NCBI GenBank assembly: GCA_041690535.1
Contig: JAWLHA010000007.1
Span: forward strand, 1 to 64,000
Length of the DNA: 64,000 nt
From: JAWLHA01 sp041690535
GTDB taxonomy: Bacteria; Pseudomonadota; Gammaproteobacteria; Thiohalomonadales; Thiohalomonadaceae
Direction of reading: 5' to 3'
In this document: positions 53,620-61,074 of the stretch, one piece after another
Layout: each line of letters opens with the position of its first letter
Numbering within the stretch: position 1 is the first letter of the stretch
Notes under the pieces: model-generated
What the model saw: the letters and a program-made list of their open reading frames with translations, nothing else
Told to the model about the DNA's origin: nothing
The model's database searches: none
Program-made: the position numbers and the translations under genes

Positions 53620-54069
53620 ATGAAAGGGCTTCTCACGCGGTTGCGACAGACAATTATCCCGCCAACGTACAGCCCCGAGGTTCTGACCCAAAAGGGTGTG
53701 TTGCTGGGTCTGAGCCTCTACGAGGTGATCGACGCCCACGCTCACTGGTACCGGCATTTGCTCGAATGCGCTCAACGAGGCAGTCACCGGGAACTCTCCC
53801 CCGAAACTGCTCGGGCCGAGAACCACTGCCGGCTCGGTGCATGGATGGTGAGCGCCGCTGGCACCCGGTTTGCGGACTTGGCCGAGTTCGAATCGGTTCG
53901 GACGCAACACGGTCGATTCCACCAAATCGCGGGAGACATCGTGTTACACATCAGGGACGGTAATCAGGAGGAGGCGGAACGGCTTCTCAAAGACCTCAAG
54001 CGGCAATCAGGCGCGGTCCAGCTTGCGCTGATCGCCTTGTATGCCCGCGCAAAAGAAACTTCACAGTAA
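53620..54069 (+). CDS. Stand-alone CZB-domain protein, 149 aa
   Basis: HAHWYRHLLEC, then HCRLGAWMVSAAGTRFADL and HGRFHQIAGDIV give the His-Cys-His-His pattern of the chemoreceptor zinc-binding (CZB) domain. Normally attached to chemoreceptors or diguanylate cyclases, here it is free, with no signalling partner fused. It may sense zinc or oxidants (known for CZB). Tandem with a second CZB at 54079. Confidence 0.75.
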   Translation: MKGLLTRLRQTIIPPTYSPEVLTQKGVLLGLSLYEVIDAHAHWYRHLLECAQRGSHRELSPETARAENHCRLGAWMVSAAGTRFADLAEFESVRTQHGRFHQIAGDIVLHIRDGNQEEAERLLKDLKRQSGAVQLALIALYARAKETSQ

Positions 54070-54078
54070 GGGGGCAAG

Positions 54079-54543
54079 ATGGGTTTGCGTGCGTGGTTTG
54101 CCCGAGTTATCGACTCGGGAGATAAGACAGAAACGGCTGCCAGTCAGGCGGCTGAGATGAACCAGGCGGAACGGGACTTTCAGGGCCTGGAGATGCACGA
54201 TGCCATTGACGCGCATCTGCGTTGGAACGACCGGCTTCGCGCCTACGTTTCTGGCCAAAGCGAAGAATCGCTCGACCCGGAGACGGTAAGTTGTGATGAC
54301 AAGTGCGTCCTTGGTCACTGGATCTACGAGACGGCGAAGCCCCAGTACGATGGAATGGAAGAGTTCGAGACGCTGCGCTCGGACCACGCGGAGTTTCACC
54401 AGACCGCCGGGCAGATCGTGCGGCTGAAACAGCAGGGGAATACTGAGCAAGCCTCTGCGCTGTTCGATCCCCTGCGGCGGCAGTCAGGGTCCGTGCAGCT
54501 ATCTCTGGTGGGCCTGTACCTGAAAGTGAAAGGCGCTCGCTAA
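54079..54543 (+). CDS. Stand-alone CZB-domain protein, 154 aa
   Basis: DAHLRWNDRLRAYV, DDKCVLGHWIYE and HAEFHQTAGQIV repeat the CZB pattern of the preceding gene; the two proteins are clear paralogues (both end SGAVQLALIALY or SGSVQLSLVGLY). 9-base gap. Duplicate sensors suggest a heterodimer or a recent duplication. Confidence 0.75.
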   Translation: MGLRAWFARVIDSGDKTETAASQAAEMNQAERDFQGLEMHDAIDAHLRWNDRLRAYVSGQSEESLDPETVSCDDKCVLGHWIYETAKPQYDGMEEFETLRSDHAEFHQTAGQIVRLKQQGNTEQASALFDPLRRQSGSVQLSLVGLYLKVKGAR

Positions 54544-54547
54544 CGTG

Positions 54548-54895
54548 ATGGGGCGGTGGCTGGCCATGGGCACGTCGGGGGTCGCCTTCGTAGCCTTTCC
54601 ACTGACCATGGCGATCTTGAGTACCGCCCTCCTCTCACTGCTCGCCCCGAGGGCCATCGCAAACCGGGTTCGCCAAGGAAGGCTGGCCCACCCGGCGTGG
54701 GCGTTTGGTCTGGAGGTGTTTCGGCACTTGGCCTTCGGGACGCTCGCATGGACCTTGGCCGGATTTCTGCTTGGCCTCGGGGTGCTCACCCCGTCGGTTC
54801 CTTTGGTCGGCGCGGGAACCATGGCCCTGCTGACTGGCGTTGCATCCCGGCGACTCGACTCTTGTCTTGACGCCTTGGACGAACCCCGGCTCTGA
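54548..54895 (+). CDS. Membrane protein, 115 aa
   Basis: Three hydrophobic segments (residues ~8-34, 58-81 and 83-103). GTG 54545 or ATG 54548. Last gene of the HU-HAD-CZB run. Unrecognised. Confidence 0.6.
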   Translation: MGRWLAMGTSGVAFVAFPLTMAILSTALLSLLAPRAIANRVRQGRLAHPAWAFGLEVFRHLAFGTLAWTLAGFLLGLGVLTPSVPLVGAGTMALLTGVASRRLDSCLDALDEPRL

Positions 54896-54918
54896 GGGGC
54901 CGGGGCCTGGGGGGAACC

Positions 54919-55194
54919 TCAGTCCGCTACGGCATCCTTTACGGCCTTGGCCGGCTTAAAGGCCACCGTCTTCGATGCGGCGATCTCCATCACCTCGCCG
55001 GTCTTGGGATTGCGCCCGCTCCGGGCCGCCCGCTCCCGCACCTCGAACTTGCCAAAGCCCGGCAGGACCACTTCCTGACCGGCTGCGAGGGCCTCGGCGA
55101 CGGCCTTCATGAAAATGTTGACCGCCCGGTCGGCGGCGGCTTTGCTCAGGTCCGCTCCCACGGAGACTGCATCAACTAACTCGGACTTGTTCAT
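54919..55194 (-). CDS. HU-family DNA-binding protein
   Basis: 91 residues. MNKSELVDAVSVGADLSKAAA...GQEVVLPGFGKFEVRERAARSGRNPKTGE is a classical HU. The longer in-frame extension to 55443 lies in the mobile remnant and is rejected. The two HUs differ and may heterodimerise. The upstream region was disrupted by a transposable-element remnant. Confidence 0.95.
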   Translation of the reverse strand: MNKSELVDAVSVGADLSKAAADRAVNIFMKAVAEALAAGQEVVLPGFGKFEVRERAARSGRNPKTGEVMEIAASKTVAFKPAKAVKDAVAD

Positions 55195-55204
55195 CAGTTT
55201 GTCT

Positions 55205-55565
55205 CCGAGAAACCCCGTCCTTCCGGGCGGGGAGGAAAGGAGACGGTTTTTGTGTCGGAAACCGCCAAAACCCGAGCCCGTAAGGGCCTGGTGACGCGGG
55301 GCTTTCGCCCCATCTCCCCTCGACCGTGTTATGCGTGGGTTTTCGTACCTTTTCGGGTCCATCCCTGGCGGCAGCACTGGCGTCGACCCCGTATGCCTGT
55401 TTAACCACCGACCGCAGAGCCTGGAACTGAGGAAGCATTCCAAGGGTGCCTATCACACCGACTTGCGCCGGATTCCACGCTAACGCTGCCCGTTTACGGG
55501 CGTGGTCTGGTCAACCGGGGCTTGCTTTCACAAGCCCCCGCCTAAAGGCGGGGGTGGTTGACCGT
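55205..55565 (-). mobile_element. Probable IS200/IS605-family remnant
   Basis: Two GC-rich palindromes bound the segment: CCCCGTCC...GGGCGGGG near 55213-55233 and AAGCCCCCGCC...GGCGGGGG near 55528-55553. Both resemble the imperfect palindromes at ends of IS200/IS605 elements. The interior (~300 bases) carries no intact tnpA or tnpB; a short minus-strand open frame is not convincing. Could be a non-autonomous or decayed copy inserted upstream of the HU gene. Confidence 0.5.
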
Positions 55566-55663
55566 CTTCCTACAGTGATTCAACGGAAAACGGCATTTTA
55601 CCCGGAAGTGGCGAATAGGCAACGAGCAGCAGGACGGAGGCACGGCCAGTTCGCTACCAAATC

Positions 55664-55692
55664 TTGCACTAAAACTTGTTTGTTGCTATGTT
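55664..55692 (+). promoter_or_regulatory. Excisionase promoter with AAAACTTGTTTG box
   Basis: -35 TTGCAC, 17-base spacer containing AAAACTTGTTTG, -10 TATGTT (55687-55692). Confidence 0.75.
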
Positions 55693-55736
55693 TATTGAAA
55701 GAGCATCCATTCGACACTCGCTATTTGTAGGCGACT

Positions 55737-56051
55737 ATGCAGATGATTAACGAAAAAACGTTCGATCTCGCCGAGGCAGCAGAATACCTCAAGGTGCATC
55801 CGGAGACGGTTCGGGAATTGGTGGTCGCGGGGGAGCTTCCGGCAGCCCAGGTCGGGAGGTCCTATGTAATGATGGGCTCGGACTTGACTGATTACCTGCG
55901 TAGACAGGTTCGAGCGCAAACGCAGGCTCGCCAAGCCAAAGCCGAGGGGGTGAAGCTGATGGAGGAGGCGGCGCAGCGCCCCACCCGAGCACGGCGCCGC
56001 CGTAACCGCCCCATCCCTACCGTGTCAGAACCGCCTTCCCCGGTAGGTTGA
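55737..56051 (+). CDS. Excisionase-like HTH protein
   Basis: 104 residues. TFDLAEAAEYLKVHPETVRELVVAGELPAAQVGRSYVM is the MerR-like winged HTH of AlpA/Xis proteins. The C-terminal ~45 residues are Arg-rich and Pro-rich. Next to the integrase, convergent with it, so a recombination directionality factor is likely. TAGG before the ATG; ATG 55743 is an alternative. Confidence 0.8.
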   Translation: MQMINEKTFDLAEAAEYLKVHPETVRELVVAGELPAAQVGRSYVMMGSDLTDYLRRQVRAQTQARQAKAEGVKLMEEAAQRPTRARRRRNRPIPTVSEPPSPVG

Positions 56052-56056
56052 GCCCG

Positions 56057-57238
56057 TTACCACAACTCGTCTGCGAGGTCCGAGCCACGCAGATTGGTGT
56101 ACCGCATTAGCATTGTATGGGTCTTATGCCCGGTGATCTTCTGAATCTTTTCGGCTTTCATCGTGGTCCGCTCGAAGAAACGGCTCGTGGCCTCGTGCCG
56201 CAAGTCGTGAAAATGAAGGCCGGGTGCCTTTGCCGCCTCGAACACTCGTCTATACTGGCGGGAAAGTTTCGAGGTAACTCGCCTAAGCGCCTCAGGCGAC
56301 AGATCGCCGTCCCACCAAGGGAAGAGTCGGTCAGTGGGACTCTTAACCGTGAAGCCTTCCATTCCCCTTTCCCCGTTTTTCACCTGTTCCATGTATTTTT
56401 CAAATGCTGCGACAGCAACGGTGGTCATGGGGACTTGACGCTTGTCTCCGTTCTTCGTTTTCCCAAGATAAATGGTCCTGCGCTTTACATCCACCTGATA
56501 CAGATCGAGCGTATACATTTCCCGCATCCGCATGGCTGATTCCAGCGCCAGGTCAAACAAAAACTCCAAAGCGCCTTGGTAGTGAAGTTCAAGGGGGCGC
56601 TGCCTTTCCTCAGGCTTTTCCCCGGCCAGGATGTTGCGAATGCGGGGCTCCTCACCATCTTCAAGCCGTCGGTCCCGTTCAACATCCTCGCGCCCTTCGT
56701 GTCCATTTTCTTTGGCTTTTCTCCGGTCGTGCTCGTTGTATGTCGAGTACCCCCTGCCGAGTTCCCGCAGCGGATTGGCCGGGAGTACCTGCCGGTGCTG
56801 CTTGCGCGCCCAGTCGAGGCATCGCGCAAGGGCGCCGACGTAGTGGCGAATGGTCGATGGTGAAAGCCCTTTCTCGTGCTTCATCGAAGCCACCCACGTC
56901 TCGGCCCATTGGCTGTCGCACTTCGCAAGCGGGTGTGTCCTGAACTCTCCAAGCAGGTTGCGGAGTTGATGCTGGTCACCTTCCGAGATCGATTTCGCAA
57001 CCATGTACGAACTGATTATCTCACCCAGCATCACCTCCCTGCGGGCTTTATCCCCGAACCACTCTGGCGGGACCTTCCCCTGGGCGAGCCACGCATCGGA
57101 TGTGGCCTTGTACGCCTCAGCCAGTTCCAGTGATGGGAATGAGAACGTCAACTCTCTTTTCCCAAACGTCTCCGCCACCAATGACTCACGAAAGATGACC
57201 TGATAGCTGTTGCCGCGAGGGTTTCGAATGAACGACAT
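56057..57238 (-). CDS. int: Tyrosine integrase
   Basis: 393 residues. Catalytic Arg in ALESAMRMREM, Lys in GKTKNGDKR, HDLRHEATSRFF (His and Arg), GHK (His) and the nucleophile Tyr in MRYTN: all six catalytic positions are present. N-terminal arm and core-binding domains precede. Located beside tRNA-Cys, the likely attachment gene. Converges on the excisionase-like gene. Confidence 0.95.
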   Translation of the reverse strand: MSFIRNPRGNSYQVIFRESLVAETFGKRELTFSFPSLELAEAYKATSDAWLAQGKVPPEWFGDKARREVMLGEIISSYMVAKSISEGDQHQLRNLLGEFRTHPLAKCDSQWAETWVASMKHEKGLSPSTIRHYVGALARCLDWARKQHRQVLPANPLRELGRGYSTYNEHDRRKAKENGHEGREDVERDRRLEDGEEPRIRNILAGEKPEERQRPLELHYQGALEFLFDLALESAMRMREMYTLDLYQVDVKRRTIYLGKTKNGDKRQVPMTTVAVAAFEKYMEQVKNGERGMEGFTVKSPTDRLFPWWDGDLSPEALRRVTSKLSRQYRRVFEAAKAPGLHFHDLRHEATSRFFERTTMKAEKIQKITGHKTHTMLMRYTNLRGSDLADELW

Positions 57239-57432
57239 GAACGGGTCTCCGAGCTGGGGGTAAAACTCACGTTGACGGCCATCCTATCCGAAGCCGGGTG
57301 GCACTGCCACCCTGAGGGGTTAATTTTGGCGGGTTTTGGCGGGGTTTGGCGGGCCTTTTTGGTCCGGAAACAAAAAAGCCGCCCGAAGGCGGCTCTGTAA
57401 GTCTTTGTTTTACTTGGATATCGAGAAATTCT
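57239..57432. other. Candidate attachment region between integrase and tRNA-Cys
   Basis: Holds three TTGGCGGG-type direct repeats (57326-57354), possible integrase arm sites, and a tRNA-operon terminator hairpin. The attachment core should include the 3' end of tRNA-Cys at about 57433, but the matching copy at the other element end is outside the window. Confidence 0.5.
57371..57396 (-). terminator. Terminator of the tRNA operon
   Basis: Minus strand AGCCGCCTTCGGGCGGCT hairpin followed by TTTTT. Confidence 0.8.
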
Positions 57433-57506
57433 TGGAGGCTGGGCCCGGAATCGAACCGAGGTACACGGCTTTGCAGGCCGCTGCATAACCACTCTGCCAC
57501 CCAGCC
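57433..57506 (-). tRNA. tRNA-Cys (GCA)
   Basis: 74 bases including CCA. Acceptor GGCTGGG/CCCAGCC, anticodon loop with GCA, T arm GGTTCGATTCC. Its 3' end faces the integrase and is the probable attachment site. Confidence 0.95.
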
Positions 57507-57566
57507 GGAATTCGGTAGCAAGTCTTGCAAAAAAAACCTCGATATCGACGACCGAGGCCTTTGTTT

Positions 57567-57642
<76 letters not shown>

Positions 57643-57654
57643 CTCGAAAGCCGA

Positions 57655-58287
57655 CTATTCTAGCTTGGACTGTTCGGATGTCAACAGATTTTTTTGGTCC
57701 AACCCACCATCCGAAACCTCCTGCCTGGAGAGAACCGGCCAAGCGGCTTTAAGATATAGAATCATGGACCAGAGTGTCAACGCGGCCGAAACATAGAGCA
57801 AAGCCAGTCCGATATCGACGGTGGAAAGGCTACCGATCGGTTCACGATAGAGCAGCAAAAGCAGAGCGGCCATTTGGGCTGTGGTCTTGATCTTCCCCAC
57901 CATGCTCACGGCAACAGCGGCACTCGCCCCCACTTCCGCCATCCACTCACGGAGTGCCGAAATGGTGATCTCCCGCCCGACGATGACTGCCGCGGGCAAG
58001 GCGAGCCAGACCCCGGGTAGAGCGCTCGGGTTGTTATCTACAATGAGCACCAAGGCGGTCGCGACCATGAGTTTGTCGGCAACGGGATCGAGAAAGGCTC
58101 CGAACGCCGACGTGTCACCCAGGCGGCGCGCCAGATAGCCATCCAACCAATCGGTCGCCGCGGCCACGCCGAAGACCAGTGTCGTGGCAAGGTGGGACCA
58201 GGGAAGCGGCAAATAGAACAGAACCACGAACACCGGGATCAAGACGATACGGAAAATCGTAAGGATATTGGGGATGTTCAACTTCAT
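57655..58287 (-). CDS. pgsA: CDP-diacylglycerol-glycerol-3-phosphate 3-phosphatidyltransferase
   Basis: 210 residues. DGYLARRLGDTSAFGAFLDPVADK is the CDP-alcohol phosphotransferase motif (DGxxAR...G...D...D). Several membrane helices. Makes phosphatidylglycerol phosphate in the inner membrane. Starts 3 bases after uvrC ends; the tRNA genes follow on the same strand. The tail beyond residue 185 is longer than usual and polar. Confidence 0.95.
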   Translation of the reverse strand: MKLNIPNILTIFRIVLIPVFVVLFYLPLPWSHLATTLVFGVAAATDWLDGYLARRLGDTSAFGAFLDPVADKLMVATALVLIVDNNPSALPGVWLALPAAVIVGREITISALREWMAEVGASAAVAVSMVGKIKTTAQMAALLLLLYREPIGSLSTVDIGLALLYVSAALTLWSMILYLKAAWPVLSRQEVSDGGLDQKNLLTSEQSKLE

Positions 58288-58290
58288 CCG

Positions 58291-60129
58291 TCATCCTTCA
58301 TCCACATGGAAGGCATCATAGATACGCTGGGCTAACTCTCTGCTGATCCCCTGCACCATGGCAAGGTCTTCTACTCCTGCGCGAGCCACTTCCTGCAGCC
58401 CGCCAAACTGGCGCAACAGCTGCTGGCGTCGCTTCGGTCCAAGCCCCGGGATCCCCTCCAGAGGCGAATGTTTCCGCGCCTTGGCTCTGCGCTGGCGGTG
58501 GCCCGTGATAGCAAAACGGTGGGCTTCATCGCGCACCTGCTGTATCAGGTGCAATGCGGGCGAGTCAGGGGGCAGTATAATGGCGGGTCCCCCCCCCGGC
58601 AAGACAAGCTGCTCGAGCCCGGGCTTACGGGTGGGCCCCTTGGCGACACCGATGATGCAGACCCCTGAGACTTGCAGCTCGTCAAACACCTGCTGAGCCT
58701 GTGCGAGCTGGCCACTGCCGCCGTCAATGATCAGCAGGTCCGGGTACTTACCCTCTCCCTCTTTCAGGCGACGAAAGCGCCGATGCAGTGCCTGTTGCAT
58801 GGCGGCATAGTCGTCACCCGGCGTGATCCCTTCGATGTTGAAACGGCGATAGTCCGACTTCACCGCGCCGCCTTCGTCGAATACCACGCAGGAGGCGACT
58901 GTCGCCTCACCCATGGTGTGACTGATATCAAAGCACTCGATGCGCTGCGGCAGGGCATCGAGGTCCAGCGCCTCCTGCAAGGCTTCGAAACGGCTCGCCA
59001 TGCTCGCCTTGCTTGCCAGGTGGGTGGTCAGAGCGAGCTCTGCATTGGTCTCGGCCAACTGGAGCCAACGCGCCCGTTCGCCCCGCAGCCTGGAGCTGAT
59101 GGTCACTTTACGCCCGGCCTGTTCGGAGAGAACCTCTTCGATGAGGCCGCAATCCTCGGGTTCCACGTTCACGAGGATCTCCGGTGGAAGCACGCGATCG
59201 CCCTCCCCCTGCACCACCCGCAGGTAGTACTGGCTGAGGAAGGCCGAGAGGATCTCCGAAACGTCGGATGCGGCACTGCTGCGTGGAAAGAAGACCTTAT
59301 TGCCGAGGTTACGCCCGCCACGAATGAAAAAGACCTGGACGCAACCCGTACCGTGGCGCTCTACCGTTGCTACCACGTCGAGGTCGCCGGACTCGCCGCT
59401 GACATACTGGCGTTCCTGCACGCGCCGAAGGCTGGCGATCTGGTCCCGATACCGGGCCGCCTCCTCGAACTCAAGGTGCTGCGCGGCAGCTTCCATGCGC
59501 TTCACGAGCGCCTCAGTCACCTCGGAGCTGCGCCCCTCGAGAAACATGATCGCATGCTCGACATCCTCCCGGTATTGTGTCGGCGTGACCAGCCCCACGC
59601 AGGGGCCGGAACAGCGCCGGATCTGGTACTGGAGGCAGGCGCGGGTACGGTTCCGGTAGACAGTGTCTTCGCACTGGCGCACGGGAAAGAGTTTCTGCAG
59701 CAGGCTGAGACTCCCCCGAACAGCCGACGCGCTGGGATAAGGGCCGAAGTAACGCCCCGGTTTGTTGCGCTTGCCCCGATGAAAGCCGAGGCGAGGAAAT
59801 TCGTCTGCCGAGAGATAGATGTATGGATAGCTCTTGTCGTCCCGCAGAAGGATGTTGTAGCGGGGCCGGTGCGCTTTGATCAGGTTGTTCTCTAGGAGAA
59901 GCGCCTCCTTCTCGGTGTGGGTGACAGCCACCTCGATGCGACGCACCTGGGCCACCATCGCGCGGGTTTTCGGGCTATTGTCCTGACGCTGGAAGTAGCT
60001 GGAAACCCGCCGCTTGAGATTGCGCGCCTTTCCCACATAGATGATCTGCCCGCCCCCATCGACCATGCGGTAGACCCCCGGCCGCGTGGTCAGGGCCTTC
60101 AGAAACTCTCTAATGTCGAAGTCGGTCAC
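58291..60129 (-). CDS. uvrC: Excinuclease ABC subunit C
   Basis: 612 residues, normal length. N-terminal GIY-YIG nuclease (GVYRMVDGGG...IIYVGKARNLKRRV), a UVR domain near residues 205-240, the RNase H-like endonuclease domain (ECFDISHTMGEATVASCVVF) and a C-terminal HhH pair (IPGLGPKRRQQLLRQFGG). Makes both incisions in nucleotide excision repair. GTG start with GAGGAG 3 bases upstream. Confidence 0.95.
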   Translation of the reverse strand: MTDFDIREFLKALTTRPGVYRMVDGGGQIIYVGKARNLKRRVSSYFQRQDNSPKTRAMVAQVRRIEVAVTHTEKEALLLENNLIKAHRPRYNILLRDDKSYPYIYLSADEFPRLGFHRGKRNKPGRYFGPYPSASAVRGSLSLLQKLFPVRQCEDTVYRNRTRACLQYQIRRCSGPCVGLVTPTQYREDVEHAIMFLEGRSSEVTEALVKRMEAAAQHLEFEEAARYRDQIASLRRVQERQYVSGESGDLDVVATVERHGTGCVQVFFIRGGRNLGNKVFFPRSSAASDVSEILSAFLSQYYLRVVQGEGDRVLPPEILVNVEPEDCGLIEEVLSEQAGRKVTISSRLRGERARWLQLAETNAELALTTHLASKASMASRFEALQEALDLDALPQRIECFDISHTMGEATVASCVVFDEGGAVKSDYRRFNIEGITPGDDYAAMQQALHRRFRRLKEGEGKYPDLLIIDGGSGQLAQAQQVFDELQVSGVCIIGVAKGPTRKPGLEQLVLPGGGPAIILPPDSPALHLIQQVRDEAHRFAITGHRQRRAKARKHSPLEGIPGLGPKRRQQLLRQFGGLQEVARAGVEDLAMVQGISRELAQRIYDAFHVDEG

Positions 60130-60339
60130 GGTCTCCTCATTGAACGCTCAAATTCTGCGGCGGTCACAAACCTTTTGAAAGGTGCCCTGGACTGTCGGTT
60201 CAGTGGGGCCGGCATGCGAGCAGCCCACGTCCGTTTCGCGAACAGCGGGCGGGCGTACAGGGATATAGTAGATATCTGGTTGGTTACCACGCCCCCAATG
60301 CCCGGCTAAACGGCAGTGGAGGAGTAAGGTGGGGCAGGC
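60130..60339. other. Intergenic region upstream of uvrC
   Basis: 210 bases between uvrC and the response regulator, same strand. No gene, strong hairpin or clear promoter consensus seen. Confidence 0.6.
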
Positions 60340-60981
60340 TTACTTCACGCCGTCAAGCATACCGTGGCGCATCGCCAGGCGGGTCAGTTCCGCATCGTTG
60401 CGTACGCCCAGCTTGTCGAACAGGCGGTAGCGGTAGGTACTCACCGTTTTGGGGCTGAGGCAGAGTTTTTCGGAGATATCCTGAATCTTGTTGCCCTGAA
60501 CCAGCATGAACATCACCTGGAGCTCCCGCTGCGACAGCCGCTCAAAGGCCGATGCCTCGTTGCCCGGAAGCAGTGACAGCGCCAGCTCCTGTGCGATCTC
60601 GGGGCTGATATAACGACGCCCCATGTGCACGTCCATGACCGCCTTCACCATTTCGTCCACACTCGCACCCTTGGAGAGATACCCCATGGCCCCGGCCTGA
60701 AGGAGGCGGCTCGGGAAGGGGTCGTCTGTGTGGACCGTGACAATGATTACGGGCAATCCGGGGTGGAGCTGTGCCAGTCTGCGCGTGGCCTCCAGCCCCC
60801 CGATCCCCGGCATGCTGACGTCCATGAGCACCACGTCGGGAGCCTGGGCGCGCACCTGTTCGATGGCGGCTTCGCCGCTATCGGCCTCGGCACACACCGT
60901 AATCCCGGGAACATCCTGCAGCAGTCGCTTGATCCCGGTCCGGACAAGCTCATGGTCGTCGACCAAAAGCACTTTGATCAT
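60340..60981 (-). CDS. uvrY: UvrY/GacA-type response regulator
   Basis: 213 residues. Receiver: KVLLVDDHELVRTG, phosphorylatable Asp in VVLMDVSMPG, Lys in YLSKGAS. C-terminal NarL/LuxR HTH (LSQRELQVMFMLVQGNKIQDISEKLCLSPKTVSTYRYRLF). Length and position upstream of uvrC are those of UvrY/GacA, which activates CsrA-antagonising small RNAs. ATG 60981 chosen; a longer frame is rejected. Confidence 0.9.
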   Translation of the reverse strand: MIKVLLVDDHELVRTGIKRLLQDVPGITVCAEADSGEAAIEQVRAQAPDVVLMDVSMPGIGGLEATRRLAQLHPGLPVIIVTVHTDDPFPSRLLQAGAMGYLSKGASVDEMVKAVMDVHMGRRYISPEIAQELALSLLPGNEASAFERLSQRELQVMFMLVQGNKIQDISEKLCLSPKTVSTYRYRLFDKLGVRNDAELTRLAMRHGMLDGVK

Positions 60982-61074
60982 AGCGCTCCCCCACGCCCTC
61001 TCTTGGACGCCAAACATACAGGAATTTGCGCCCAAGTTGTACCCGTCGTGCCTGTCTGATGCGAGAGGGTAATG

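Larger units (their letters stand above)
1..57432. mobile_element. Integrative element, integrase-proximal part
   Basis: The tyrosine integrase (56057-57238) and excisionase-like gene (55737-56051) lie beside the 3' end of a tRNA-Cys gene, while tRNA-pgsA-uvrC to the right is conserved chromosome. Leftward the content is accessory: one-gene cassettes with a shared leader, type IV-A CRISPR-Cas, ArdC, RdgC, RadC-like and DUF2958-like proteins common on conjugative elements. The left end is not in the window, so total size and type (integrative conjugative element, integrated plasmid or large prophage) are undetermined. The right boundary is inferred from the tRNA-Cys 3' end. Confidence 0.8.

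Noticed and set aside
57655..58287. pgsA as part of the mobile element
   Set aside because: pgsA-uvrC-uvrY order is the conserved chromosomal arrangement; the element ends left of tRNA-Cys.
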